Assembly: GCA_031308135.1 (NCBI GenBank)
Contig: JAHLJT010000631.1
Location: forward strand, 214,529,773 to 214,593,772
From: Acheta domesticus
Lineage: Eukaryota; Arthropoda; Insecta; Orthoptera; Gryllidae
Reading direction: 5' to 3'
DNA: 64,000 nt
In this document: piece by piece, positions 13,196 through 24,862 of the stretch
Numbering within the stretch: the stretch's first letter is position 1
How the letters are laid out: each line of letters opens with the position of its first letter
Made by a program: the position numbers and the translations under genes
The notes under the pieces: generated by a model
What the model saw: the letters and a program-made list of their open reading frames with translations, nothing else
Told to the model about the DNA's origin: nothing
Databases searched by the model: none

Positions 13196-13545
13196 CTCAA
13201 TGTTTTCTTCCGGGCTAGGTGGCCGTGGTCTATTGGACATTATATTTCCAAACGTTTCGTCCGTAACTGCGACGGACATCTTCAGACACGAACACGCAGC
13301 AAGCGTCTCCGCCACATCGCCCGATCCGAGCCTATCAACAGCCGGCCCCCACCACAGTCCCGCTGGTACGAATATCCCCGCAGACCGGGCGGCTCCATCT
13401 ATCATCGGGGAACCATCGACGTGGAATCTTCGTCCAAAACCACATCGCCACTGAAGATGTCCGTCGCAGTTACGGACGAAACGTTTGGAAATATAATGTC
13501 CAATAGACCACGGCCACCTAGCCCGGAAGAAAACATTGAGTACAA
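13196..13545. mobile_element. Foldback element with about 90-bp inverted repeats
   Basis: The left arm runs from CTCAATGTTTTCTTCC (about 13197) to ACATCTTCAG (about 13284). The right arm is its reverse complement, from CTGAAGATGTCC (about 13450) to GGAAGAAAACATTGAG (about 13541). The arms are nearly identical and enclose about 165 bp. It interrupts Helitron sequence that is continuous at about 7605-7640 in the plus-strand paralogue. The overlapping ORFs arise because the arms are open in several frames. It is a non-autonomous foldback/MITE of unknown superfamily. Confidence 0.8.
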
Positions 13546-15125
13546 CTCCGGCCGTGAAAGCCTACATTGTTATATTAACACAATTGATGTTGGAAAGAAA
13601 TTTTCAATAAAAGTTTATTCAACATTATAGAGAGATGTTCTTGGAACAATTCATACTTCTTTAAAAACAACTTTGAACAAATTATTCACTCCTCCTTGAG
13701 AGTTGACTTTTCGCTTTCCTTGATAGTCACAAACATAATAGAAAAGGTTTTTACTCTTCAGAAAGCAAAGCAAAGCAAAGTAGTGCGAAAATACCTATGG
13801 AACGAGTACAACCCTACTCTTTGCAATAGTACATGAATTTCCTTGATTTTTTATGAGGAATAGACGGGGTTTTTGGAGAGTTCAGGGTGCCAGATTGCTG
13901 GGGTGCAAAAATTGAAAAATTATTTGTGTATTAAAAAGTATTGGATTATTTTCAGCGTTCTTACGTACTTCAAGAAAAGCAATACCGAGCCAAAAATTAA
14001 ACTACTATTTTCACCTTTGAGAACTAAATACAATTTGTAACCATTGGAAACAATTTAGTAGGCTTAGACTTCACTTCGGTACATGGGAATGTTACTCAAA
14101 CGATGTTTGCATATTGAATATCTTAACGAACCGACACCTTGAGTTATATATCAAACCGTGTATTATTTACAATATGAGTTTGCAGCTGGGCGTTGATGTA
14201 CATACTTCCAGACACCACCAACATTTAAATCGTGTCTTAGGACTGCGAATGTTGACAGCTGTCGAGTGACTTCTCCTATTCTTTCTATAATTTTAAATTT
14301 ACTTGTTTTTTTTAATTAATTCACGTAGTATTGTAGGCCAGCTCGATTTGATTTTTGTTTTTCATTTATTTCAAACTATTTTCAAATAGCTAATTTAAAA
14401 CGTTTGTTCTTTGTGTTGTTCCGTACACAAGTTTTCCCCTACTTCCTCCGCGTACCCGTGCGAGAACTCTCACATGTTAGACCCTATGTTAGATCCTTAT
14501 CCTTATATTTCCATTTTAAGAGGGGAAGTAGTTAACAAAACGTGTTTATTTGTTTAAAAATATATAAAGATAACTTGCAATGTACTAACACAATATCAAA
14601 TAAAATAAAAACAATGCAATTGATGTTTAAAATAAATTTTCAATAAATATTTATTCAGTATCATGAAGAGTTTTCTTGGAACAATTCACAGCACTTCCTT
14701 AAAGACAACATTTGTGGTAATTATTCAATATTCTTTGACAGCTAGCTTTTAGTTTCTCGTGAGTCACAAAAATATTACAAAAGCTTTTTACTTTTGAGAA
14801 ATCTACGTGTCTGAACCCGCTGACTTTAAAATTTCATCGAATGATAACGAAAATACTGGTACAGGTAAAACACAGTCTTCAGTCTTCTCTGTGAACCCAC
14901 ATCCCTCCTCAATTAGGTACACAGCACTTACAGACACCGGTAAAAACGTTAATTGATTGGTTTCACTACACGCAAAGAAACAATCTTCATAGGTATCAAG
15001 CAACTATAACAGTACTTCTAGTTGTTGCTGGAGAGCAAATCTTGAATTAATGATTATGCAAATAAACCTCGTCAGACTGCACAAACTAAGGTGTTAACAG
15101 AAAGCGTAAATATTGTCAAATCTAA

Positions 15126-16130
15126 TAGCGTTTTCCATTCGCCGCACTGGTGCGCAACCCAGTGCACACTCAGGGCAGCTTTCGTGTTCCATTCGGCCGC
15201 TAGGGCGCACCAGTGCAGAGAAACCCATGTTCCATTCGCACAATGACACGGAACCAGGGTGCACTCGGGGCGCCCTAACCTGCACTGACGAGCTCGACGG
15301 TGCAGTCCATTGCACTGGGCCATTTTGAGGTTAGGTACGGAAGTTATGAATGTTGATTTGGATTCGTGGTGTAATTGTAAAGGCAATTGAGGATCTCCTG
15401 TCACATAGAGACACTATAAATGGAGTACACCATGTTTTACAAGAAATGCTTTAAAATAACTTTGTGAGTTCCTCGAAGTTCGGAAAATCAGTTTGTGTTT
15501 TCGTAAAATTCAACCGTAAATTACTGCATGTTAACAAATTCAGTGCTACTTAGTAATCAAACCTATCCCCTTACAAAATCGTCCCAAATATACAATGTGC
15601 TAAGAACAGTTTTTTGCATGCGCAAGCGGAAATGCTTATATTAATATTTTTATAGTTTTCAATAACCAAATAATTCTTCAGAAGCCTTTCGGTTCGAAAT
15701 GTAGTGTACTATGTTCGAAATCAATCACTGACAAATCTCGAGAAATGAACTTTCCACAGATTCGCTTTTGAAGTTTTCGGTAGTTTTTAAATAAAGAATC
15801 ACACGTTAATACTTTATGAATTAAGGAGTAAACAATTACCAAAGACTTCGTACAAGATGTGTTAAAATAACAATAATTATCATAAAAATTATAACAACGA
15901 TCACAAATCAAAAATTCTTATTTTTCGAGTTCTGTCAGTGTGGCAGACGAAGAACAGCTGTCTATAATCTCATTGCTTAGCGTACACGCACCGACTCAGT
16001 TCCGAAATATGATTCATTCGTGGCTGCCCCACGACTGCCCTTCACGCGTGTGGGGCAGCACTGTTGCGGAGCGATGACGTATTTGCCCTGCACTAGGGTG
16101 GGTTTCAGTGCAACGAATGGAAAACGCTTT
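15126..16130. mobile_element. About 1-kb inverted-repeat element inside a Helitron
   Basis: The ends TAGCGTTTTCCATTCG (15126) and CGAATGGAAAACGCTTT (16130) are inverted, with further inverted 'GCACTG' motifs just inside. The paralogous Helitron at about 6076-6096 is uninterrupted here (reverse complement 'caaatctaagtcttctaa'). The flanks suggest a TA or TAA-type target duplication, but the exact boundary is ambiguous by 1-3 bases. The GC-rich left part (15126-15330) gives ORFs on both strands with no recognisable domain. The superfamily is undetermined. Confidence 0.68.
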
Positions 16131-16559
16131 TAGTCTTCTAAGCGTGTCGCCACAAAAATTGCTAACAGCAGGAAGGGCTGAAATATTGAGGTGGCCTTGA
16201 TAGTATTGAAGCGTGGAACCGAAAAGTTAATTGAATGGATCGGGGAATGTCTCATCTTGTAGATTATGGTGTGAAAAAACGTTTCTTTGAGGCCTCTGGC
16301 CTCAAAATTTTACTTTTTAAGGCTCTAAAATGCTTTGTATATGAGTTATTTGCCGATATAGATTGACATGTGATGATGGCTGCATTTTACATTAATATTT
16401 CGATGCGTTTTTTTTAAAGAAATCATCCATATTTTTAAAGTCAAAGTGGAATTCGTCAAGTCTCCCTGAAATTCTCTTTCTTTAGAGCTCTCATTTATAA
16501 AGATTGGTTGCATGTAAGAGCCGGAACGCAAAGGTATACTACTGAAATAATACAGGAGA

Positions 16560-18058
16560 CGATTATTTGGCAACATTTTGTTTGATTTATATATTTTCAG
16601 TGTTTGAGCTATGGCAATGACAAATCTATTTTGAACATTTCCTTTACTTGAGGTCCATTCCGCAGCGACACAGATAGCTATGTCCTCTTTTTCAATAACT
16701 AATTCAACATTCACTATGTTTCTCCAATTCTCCAATTGTTTCTCTACGACAGATAATACAATAAGATTTTAAAGTGATTATGGGCAGGCCTGGCTGTAAG
16801 GGAACCCCGAATTTTCCTCTAGGCATATTATACTTGGCAATGTTTTCGATGTTTTGAAAACATTCGATAACCCTTGAAAGACGAAACTATCACCAAGAAT
16901 TCACAAAGGTTCTAATAATAGGCAGATTTTGCACTTATTGATAGCAATTTTGCAGGATTGTGTTGCGGGTTGAACTGAGCTTGCTGATTTATTCATATCA
17001 TAATGTTAACTAGTGGTTCTGCAAAATGACTTTACCATACTAGTTAGTTTCCTATTTTCTTCGGCAACTAAAAGACAACAGGACCTCTAGCAGTACCTAC
17101 CGCTCTTCTAGAATGTAATGAAGAGCACCGTCGCATAACCCGAACATCGCACAGATGTCCCCACCTCTGTGCGTGTACCTCTGTTCTGGGTATGGGGACA
17201 CAGTTCCTCAATCAAATGTGCAGATTGTACCTAGTTGCTCGGTTGCCAAGAGATTGTGGAAGGATTATGTCAATCACAACTGAAAGCATTCCTGTTTTAC
17301 ATGGGTTTCGAACCCACAGAGTTATTTTCCACGTACTCTAGCTCACCTACCCCGAGTCCTCTATCTCATGAAACCGAATCAATAGACAATACTAATTGTA
17401 CACGTGTTACGACTTTGTAACGTATCAATTTGATAAACCAAAATATAACTATAACAGTCCTCTTTACTCATACGCGGTCTTTAATGTGCTTTCTAACATT
17501 TAATTTGTATGTCTGAACAACTTCCGATACCATTCGTTTCCACAACAACAATGTACACAGCAACAAGTTACTTTATAATCAAAATTTATGAATAACGCAC
17601 TCAATAAGAAACAATAGCATTATCTGACGAAATGTTTAAAGAAAAGGTTTAAGCCGTTTTTGAGAAACGTTTGGTTTTAAAACGCGACAATTAATATTTT
17701 CAAAAGATTTCATCGATTTGGAAGGCATTAATTAAAGCAGAGATCGAAAAGGTATTGAATACCAGTAAAAATACCGGAATTCTTTCATACCTCTATCAAA
17801 TAAATTTATTCTTTTATATCGATAAAATACCTTTGTAGGACGTCTATACTGTAAGGACTTCCATAAAGGTGATAGTGGTATTATACCGGTATTTTCAATG
17901 TAAAATAATATCCCTCGCAACATTCACACAGAGAAAATAACTTACTTTCGTTAATCATTTTGTATAATGTTTATTAATGAAATAAAAATCATACTCGCAC
18001 GCACGCCTACATTCGCGTACACACGCGCAAGGCACACGCGCGCGCGCCCCAAAATATT
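16560..18058. other. No gene recognised; weak repeat traces
   Basis: On the minus strand at about 17290-17400 is a T-arm-like block (GTGGGTTCGAAACCCA) without a complete cloverleaf, possibly a decayed tRNA-derived SINE. At 17740-17905, inverted 'aataccgg'-type blocks suggest an old inverted-repeat element. A CA/CG-alternating stretch lies at 18000-18048. No coding gene is supported. Confidence 0.4.
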
Positions 18059-18180
18059 TACTCCAAAACGTGTATTTACATTAAAATCTTGATTTTCCGC
18101 AGCATTACATAACTTTCTTTATACATAAGCATATTATTACTCCGTGTATACGTACGTATACGTGAAAATAAAGTCTACAT
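18059..18180 (+). repeat. 3' end fragment of Helentron/DINE-like family
   Basis: It contains the 'cagcattacataactttc' block followed by 'actccgtgtatacgtacg' and a degenerate terminal GTGAAAATAAAG. This is the same tail as at 240-322, 22812-22877 and 24795-24862. Confidence 0.65.
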
Positions 18181-18233
18181 TTTTGTCTTAAATCTATTTG
18201 ATGCACCTCCGGGCTAATTTCCTGAGTAGCAGC

Positions 18234-18262
18234 ACAATGCCAAGACTATGTCTTGGCATTGT
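18234..18262. repeat. Perfect 13-bp hairpin
   Basis: ACAATGCCAAGAC and GTCTTGGCATTGT flank a TAT loop. A 'cctgatgatgaggtaaatgaaacc' style block follows at about 18292, reminiscent of insect SINE/LINE tails. Function is unknown. Confidence 0.8.
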
Positions 18263-18664
18263 CAATGTTTGTGATTTAAAATGAATATAAGCCTGATGAT
18301 GAGGTAAATGAAACCTTGAAACTGTTGCTACTTGATGTATTTACATTAAAGTTTATCTTCTATTTTATATATAGAAGGGACAGAAGCGATAATTGCTTGA
18401 CACGCATGAAGACAGTCACTATGTTAAGTTAATACGATATTCCTGAGACTTGTAAATGGAGTGTATATGTAACGATAAATAAATGTTTAACCTAAGCTTA
18501 TACGTGTACGAGTAGTATTTCCTCGTAACGGGCGCTAAAAAAATCAAAAACATAATTTATAAAGCAATTACCCTTTTATTAAAATAGAAAGCACGGTGAG
18601 GTATAAAATCACGCATTCTCTGCTCCTTTCCGCAGAAGAATCAGAATCTACAAAAGAAGATATC

Positions 18665-19174
18665 ATGGCTGGCGAGGACGAGTCTTTGGAGTGGTTTGAC
18701 AGCACAGTAAATGATTTGCCTCTTCATACTCCTTGCACAAAATGTAGCAATGATCCTCAGTACGTTGCGGAAAGACAAGAATTGTTGCGAGTGATGGAAA
18801 AGTACTTGGAGGAAAGCAATGATTCTTCGCCACCGATCGAAGAGAGCACATTGGCCAAAGGTGTGCGATTTATTCTTCAAAATTATACAAGCATAAAAAA
18901 TAAATTATCTACAACCAAGGACACAACCAAAACGACAGAAAAAGTAAAAGTTATTTCTTCTTTGGTAAAACATGTATGCTACAAAAGAAAGAAATGCTGC
19001 AAAGAAAATTTGCCCCTGAGAAAACAGAAAAGAACTTCGCGAACCAGAACGAATAGCAATTCAACTAAAAAACCTGATGAAAAACCCACAAACAAGAAAA
19101 AGCTAAAAAGAGTTTGTTGCACAAATCATACTCCTAACAGGAAATTGCCTCGCATTTCCCCAAAGAGTCCATAA
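18665..19174 (+). CDS. Uncharacterised basic-tailed protein ORF (169 aa)
   Basis: I do not recognise this protein. The start is taken at the ATG in a good context (atcATGG), giving an acidic N-terminus beginning MAGEDESLEW. An HTPCTKC segment follows, then a probable helix (residues about 33-50, YVAERQELLRVMEKYLEE), a Ser/Thr-rich middle, and a strongly Lys/Arg-rich C-terminus with KRKKCC, KQKRTSR and KKKLKR clusters that look like nuclear localisation or nucleic-acid-binding tracts. The frame stays open upstream to 18596, and a good acceptor-like ctcctttccgcag lies at 18617-18634, so this could be a terminal exon. No clear poly(A) signal follows nearby. The acidic-then-basic organisation argues against a random ORF, but a single-exon pseudogene or fragment of an unknown mobile element remains possible. 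Confidence 0.42.
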   Translation: MAGEDESLEWFDSTVNDLPLHTPCTKCSNDPQYVAERQELLRVMEKYLEESNDSSPPIEESTLAKGVRFILQNYTSIKNKLSTTKDTTKTTEKVKVISSLVKHVCYKRKKCCKENLPLRKQKRTSRTRTNSNSTKKPDEKPTNKKKLKRVCCTNHTPNRKLPRISPKSP

Positions 19175-20288
19175 TGAATCGTGTTACGTGCCGCTGCTTT
19201 CAAGAGGTTCACAATAGATGCAGGTGAGTTGGTACACTGAGATCGAAAAAATGGTTTATAGATATATACAGTCTGGTAGCCCAGGAAGCAAGTTTAGAAA
19301 TATGAGCAATCATACTATTGAATTTCATTTCAGCTAAAACCTCAGTGCAGCATGGAACGAAGAATTAAACGCAAATAATGTGTAGCTACAATTCCTGAAC
19401 TCTTCACTTTCACGAAAGAGAAGAAGATATGTTATTGTATACAATAATATATAACATATTAATGTACACACTAACTATTAATATACTACAATACATGTGA
19501 ATATTAAAACATAATGGTGCTATTCAATACAAGATTTTAAAAATGGAACTCTCATTCCTTAACTTTAAAAGCCGGAAATTTTAAACTGCATGTTGTAATC
19601 AAAAATATCAAGTTCATAAAATGTAGTTTTATTCACAGCCGTATATTACAGAGTGTACCGTGGACAAACAACAATTTTCAAAATTGCCGCGATATGTACC
19701 AGAGAAGATTACGAAAATAATATTAAAAATAAAAATTAAAAATGGCGGACGACATTTGAAAAAATGTGGAAGAATGCAAATATAACAAAATCCTTTCGTC
19801 TGATCGCATACAACTTTTCTTAACCCTAGATTACAAAGGAGATCATACAGCGTCACAGATTGAAAGTCTGTCTGATGAGGCCTGAACTAGGACGAAACGC
19901 TTTTACTACCCCAACGGCTCATCCTTTGCGTCTCTGAGCTAGGGTCACCCTGCACGCACACTTGTGCGGTAGGTGGATACGGCACCACGCCGCTGTACCA
20001 TTTTTCTCGAATGAGAAAAGATGAGAGCAGTTGAAACGTAACACTTTTAACACTCTTACATCCACTGGTCGTTGACCGAGTGAGCGTAGGCCAGGAGGCC
20101 GACTTTCCGGGTCAGTTTCGTCTTGTACTCGACTCTTCAGACGCGAACTTGAACCGCTTGACTGACGTTTCTTCACACTTTAACGCGTGTGTAAGCGTCG
20201 CTGCATAGAACATGCTTCATGGCTAGATGCCGTTCAGTAGTGTTCTTGCACGTGATAGTCTCTTCCTCTGTGCAACGCCGTCGCTGCC
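19175..20288. other. No gene recognised
   Basis: Only short ORFs occur, such as minus 19629-19856 and 19919-20176, with no domains. Sequence around 19860-20280 is more GC-balanced and may be old transposon DNA. Confidence 0.4.
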
Positions 20289-20425
20289 TGCTCGGCGCAA
20301 CATAGTTGCATAACCGTAGCTTCAGCGCGTAATAATATGCCTTCAGAGCGTAACAATATGCTCTCTAGGTTCGTACACCCGATGTACCAAGTAGGCTACG
20401 GTTATGCAACGATGTTGCACGGAGC
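20289..20425. mobile_element. Small inverted-repeat element with internal tandem duplication
   Basis: Arms TGCTCGGCGCAACATAGTTG and the complement of the block ending at 20425 match over about 32 bp with three differences, and both include TTGCATAACCGTAGC. Between them a 21-bp unit beginning cttcag and ending atatgc is tandemly duplicated (20320-20361). It looks like a miniature inverted-repeat element; no clear target duplication was identified. Confidence 0.6.
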
Positions 20426-20542
20426 AAAATTTTTGAGAAAAACGTTATTTGAAGTCATTTGAAGCACATTAACTCAAAAATCCAATATTGTTTACAAATT
20501 GCTGGAAATGTACGTATTAACGGTATGAGAAATCTTTTAAAA

Positions 20543-22877
20543 CTAGTGGTGCTACAACAGCACTTACTTTCCCGTATTAGAGGAAACAGCTAAGTAGTAC
20601 TGTAATATTGCACTTTATGCGCTACTAACATCTTCGCTTGGAACTCACTATTTCCATTGCAGTGTTGTCAGAACTATGTGAATTCTACAACTTCACAAAA
20701 ATAGAATGCAAAAGTTTTGTAACCCTGTGTTGGAAAAAGAAGCTTGATACCCTGGAAATATAGAAATGCCTTCCATTGGGCCATGATTAGGGAAGAGTTT
20801 TTTAAAACCATGCAACAAATTCTCTACTCACTACAAATGGTACAGCATTTGGTGCAAAACTAAATATTTGCCTGCAAATATCAACATAAATTAGACAATT
20901 ATAACTCCTTTTCATACAGCTTCATTAGGTCACAATAATGACACTAATTCACAAATACTCGCGAGCGCAAAGTGAATTCCATTGTTGCAGACCCTGCATT
21001 GTCGTTATTCTGAGAGCTATTAATTCTTTTTACTTATTTCATATATTTCAAAATAAACAATTTCTAAAATATTAATGTGTAAGTCTATAACAAAGTTCGA
21101 ATGTAAGAAACGAAGAAAGAAATAATATACAAAATTGCACATTCTAATTTACGAAGCATCCAGCTGTCCGAAGCGCAGTAAATTTACAGCGGCCTATTAC
21201 GTTTGTCACAAAATTAAAGAAAAACTACTCGTATTTTGAAAAAATTAAGCATGACCGTATTTATTTTATTTATTTATTTGTCAAAAAACAGAAACAGAAT
21301 GGCACAGACTTTCCCGTATTAGTTTTCTATTTTCCTGGGTCTTCGCTAGCTATTCGGAATTGCCACATACTCTTTCTTGCCAGCTACCATCTATCATCGC
21401 CAAAAGTACATTTTTTTGTCATTTTCTTAATTTTTCGGTTTCCTATTGGTAGAACAGAAACATTAATTTTAGAATATTAAAGAACACAAAAACCTAGCCG
21501 TAAATGGCAATTTTCTTTTAAAAATTATGTGCCGTTTAAGAGAAAATGGCGTTTTAGCACTACTAAAAATGCGAAATTTGAAGCTCATTTTCACAGAAAA
21601 TTTTTGAGTTTTCCAAATACTTTATTTGAAGTTATTTGAAGCACTTACACTCACAAATATAATCATCTTTACAAATTGCGGATAATGTGCATATTAAAGA
21701 TGTGAGAGATCTTTCAAAAAATTTACATTTATATAATTTTTGGAAAAAAAAACAAAAAAACTCAAAATAAACTTCACGCTATACTAATGAGTGTAATTAG
21801 CACTATCCGTTACAAAAGTTTCAAGAAAAAAATTGCAGCCATATACGAGAAAATGACGTTTGAGCATTTCTGAAAATGCCGAAATTTGAGCTACTTTTCA
21901 CAGAAAACGGTAGTGTTTTCGAGAAACTTTACTTGACATTATTTAAAGCATATATACTCGTAAATATAATAATGTAAAAAAATCGCCGATAATGTAAATA
22001 TTAACGATGTGGGAGACAAGTAAAAAAATTTACATTTTTGTAATTTTTGAAAAAACCAACAGATAGACCAAAATGGCTTTTATGTCATTGATAGAGTACA
22101 TTTACTACTATCCCTACCAAAAGTTTAAAGAAAACATTTGGAGCCGTTTTTGAGAATTTTTTGTTTTTGTAATTTTTTAAAATTGCACATATTGCACGCA
22201 ATATTGCACGAAAACTACCAAAATTGTGAAAAACATTTACATGACCTTTATTAAAGAACTCAATATGCAGAACAAATTTTATTTGAAGAAAAAATCTCTA
22301 TCTTCAATTTTGTAGTTGGAGAAAGACGCCGAAAAAATTCAAACTTTCACAATTTTCGAAAATTCAGAGCTGTACGTGAAAATCGGACCTATGCCATGTT
22401 AAAAAATGTATTTTTCTCTATTCATACAAGAAATTTAAAGAAAAAATTTGGAGCCGTTTTTGAGAAAATGTTGAAAATCCTCGGGGGGCTTTATATAAAG
22501 TACCCCCAAATTTTAAAGAATCTTTTTCAAAATCACAAAGCTTCGACTAGAATTAGATCGACTGGGAAATATCAATTTTGAAGAAAATCGACCGAACGGT
22601 TTAGGCGCTAGCGTTGACCACAGACGGACAGACGGACGGAATGCCGTCAATCGATTTTTAAGTATAAAGAAGCAACAAATCATGGATTTTGACCACACCA
22701 CGTGTTAGGGGATTTTTTTTTCTTAATTTAGCAACTGGTTTTATCCACTTATTCGTTTTCACGGCACGGCAATTAATTTTTTTCCGCCAAAAATCGGCCA
22801 TTTTTTCGCGCAGCATTACATAACTTTCCCTATACTACGTATATCACTCCGTGTATACGTACGTATACGGGAAAGTA
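20543..22877 (+). mobile_element. Inserted copy 1 of the Helentron/DINE-like family
   Basis: It starts at CTAGTGGTGCTACA after 'cttttaaaa' and ends at GGGAAAGTA. The outer copy then resumes with 'aaattacacttgtg', matching the intact order at about 21715-21745. A second internal 5'-like start (CAGAATGGCACAGACTTTCC, about 21291) suggests this insert is itself composite. Microsatellite core at about 22620-22640. Confidence 0.72.
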
Positions 22878-23254
22878 AAAATTACACTTGTGTAATTATT
22901 GAAAAAACGAAAAAATACTTCAAAACTAACTTTACGTCATATTAAAGAGTGCAATTAGCGCTATCTGTTCGAAAAGTTTGAAGAAATAATTTATGGCCGT
23001 TTTTGAGAAAATGGCGTTTCCGCAGAAAACGGTTGAGTTTTCGAGAAAATTTATGCCACATTATTTAAAGAACATGTACTCACAAATATAATAATTTGAA
23101 CAAATCGCCAGTAATGTAAATATTACCGACGTGAGAGACAAGTCAAAAAATTTCATTTTTGTAATTTTTGAAAAAACAAAAGAATAGTGCAATATAGCGC
23201 CTATGTCATCTCATAGAGTACATTTAGCACTATCCTTACCAAAAGTTTAAATAA

Positions 23255-24862
23255 ACTAGTGGTGCTGCAGAATGGAACAGACTTTCCCGTATTATTTTTC
23301 TATTTCCTTGGGTCTTTGCTAGCTATTCGGAATTGCCACATACTCTTTCTTGCCAGCTACCATCTATCACCGCCAAAAGTAAATTTTTTGTCATTTTCTT
23401 AATTTTTCGGTTTCCTATTGGTAGAACGGAAATACTAATTTTAGAATATTAAAGAACACAAAAACGTAGTCATAAATGGAAATTTTCTTTTAAAAATTAT
23501 GTGCCGTTTAAAAGAAAATGGCGTTTTAGCGCTACAAAAAATGCGAAATTTGAAGTTCATTTTCACAGATATTTTTTGAGTTTTCAAAATACATTATTGA
23601 AGTTATTTCAAGCATGTACACTCACAAATATAATAATCTTTACAAATTGCTGGGAATGTGCATATTAAAGATGTGAGAGATCATTCAAAAAATTATAATT
23701 ACGTAATTTTTATAAAAACAAAAAAATAACTCAAAATAAACTTTACGCTATAGTAATTAAGAGAGAGAGTAATTAGCACTGACCTTTACAAAAGTTTGAA
23801 GAAAAAATTTGCAGCCATATATGAGAAAATTGCGTTTGAGCGTTTCTGAAAATGCGAAATTTTCAGCTACATTTCACAGAAAAAGGTAGTGTTTCCAACA
23901 AATTTTACTTGACATTATTTAAAACACATGTACTTGTAAATATAATAATGTGAAAAAATCGCCGCTAATGTAAGTATTATCGACGTGAGAAACACGTGAA
24001 AAAATATACATTTTTGTAATTTCTGAAAACACCAACCTACAGAGCAATATGTATTTTATGTCATTGATAGAGTACATTTACCACTATCCCCACCAAAAGT
24101 TTAAGGAAAAAATTGGAGCCGTTTTTGAGAAAATCTTGTTTTTGTATTTTTTTAAAATTGCACATATTGCACGCAATATTGCACGAAAACTACTAAAGTT
24201 TTGAAAAACATTTACATGACCTTTATTAAAGAACTCAATATACAGAACAAATTTTATTGGAAAAAAATCTCTATCTTCAATTTTATAGTTGGAGAAAGAC
24301 GCCGAAAAAAATTCAAACTTTCATAATATTCGCAAATTCAGAGTTATCCGTGAAAATCGGACCTATGCCATGTTAAAAAGTGTATTTTACTCTATTCATA
24401 CAAGAAATTTAAAGAAAAAATTTGGAGCCGTTTTTGAGAAAATTTTGAAAATCGTCGGGGGGCTTCATGTAAAGTATCCCCAAATTTTGAAGAATCTTTT
24501 TCAAAATCTCAAAGCTTTGACTAGAATCAGATCGACTGGAGAATATCCATTTTGGAAGAAATCGTACGTATGGTTTAGGCGCTAGCAGTGTTCACAGACG
24601 GACAGACAGACGGACGGACAGACGGACGTTTTCCTTTCAATTGGGTTTTCGGTATCAAGAACCTAGAAAACAGGGTTTCTGGCTACACCACGTGTTAGGG
24701 GATTTTTTTTAATTTAGCAACTGGTTTTATCCACTTTTTCGTTTTCACGGCTCGGCAATTAATTTTTTCCCCCGAAAATTGGCCATTTTTTCGCGCAGCA
24801 TTACATAACGTTCCCTATACTACGTATATCACTCCGTGTATACGTACGTATACGGGAAAGTA
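23255..24862 (+). mobile_element. Inserted copy 2 of the Helentron/DINE-like family
   Basis: It starts ACTAGTGGTGCTGCAGAATG and ends TATACGGGAAAGTA. Joining the flanks ('agtttaaataa' + 'aaaatttggagc') restores the uninterrupted sequence found at about 24100-24120. It is about 1.6 kb and closely matches 21292-22877 throughout. The ORF at 24289-24585 and its counterpart at 22396-22581 are by-products of the repeat. Confidence 0.78.

Larger units (their letters stand above)
13020..16559 (-). mobile_element. Composite Helitron, minus strand, with two later insertions
   Basis: Read on the minus strand, the 5' end TCTCCTGTATTATTTCAG is at 16559 and the 3' end (hairpin GCGAGAGTTCTCGC, then ATGGGTACGCTAG) is at 13020. 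The flanking base is consistent with an A/T insertion site. Internal order matches the plus-strand copy at 5667-7745, including a decayed internal 3'-type terminus near 14446-14475. The extra length is explained by a foldback element near 13196-13545 and an approximately 1-kb inverted-repeat element at 15126-16130. A degenerate ORF (minus, 14803-15003) recurs in other copies but carries no recognisable domain. Confidence 0.8.

Noticed and set aside
13130..13630. ORFs of 84-146 aa on both strands
   Set aside because: Produced by the inverted arms of the foldback element; the same peptide appears from both arms.
15072..15404. Overlapping ORFs on both strands
   Set aside because: They lie across the GC-rich terminal arm of the 1-kb inverted-repeat element; composition artefact.
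17290..17400. Possible tRNA gene on the minus strand
   Set aside because: A T-arm-like palindrome is present but no acceptor stem or D-arm could be matched; at best a decayed SINE.
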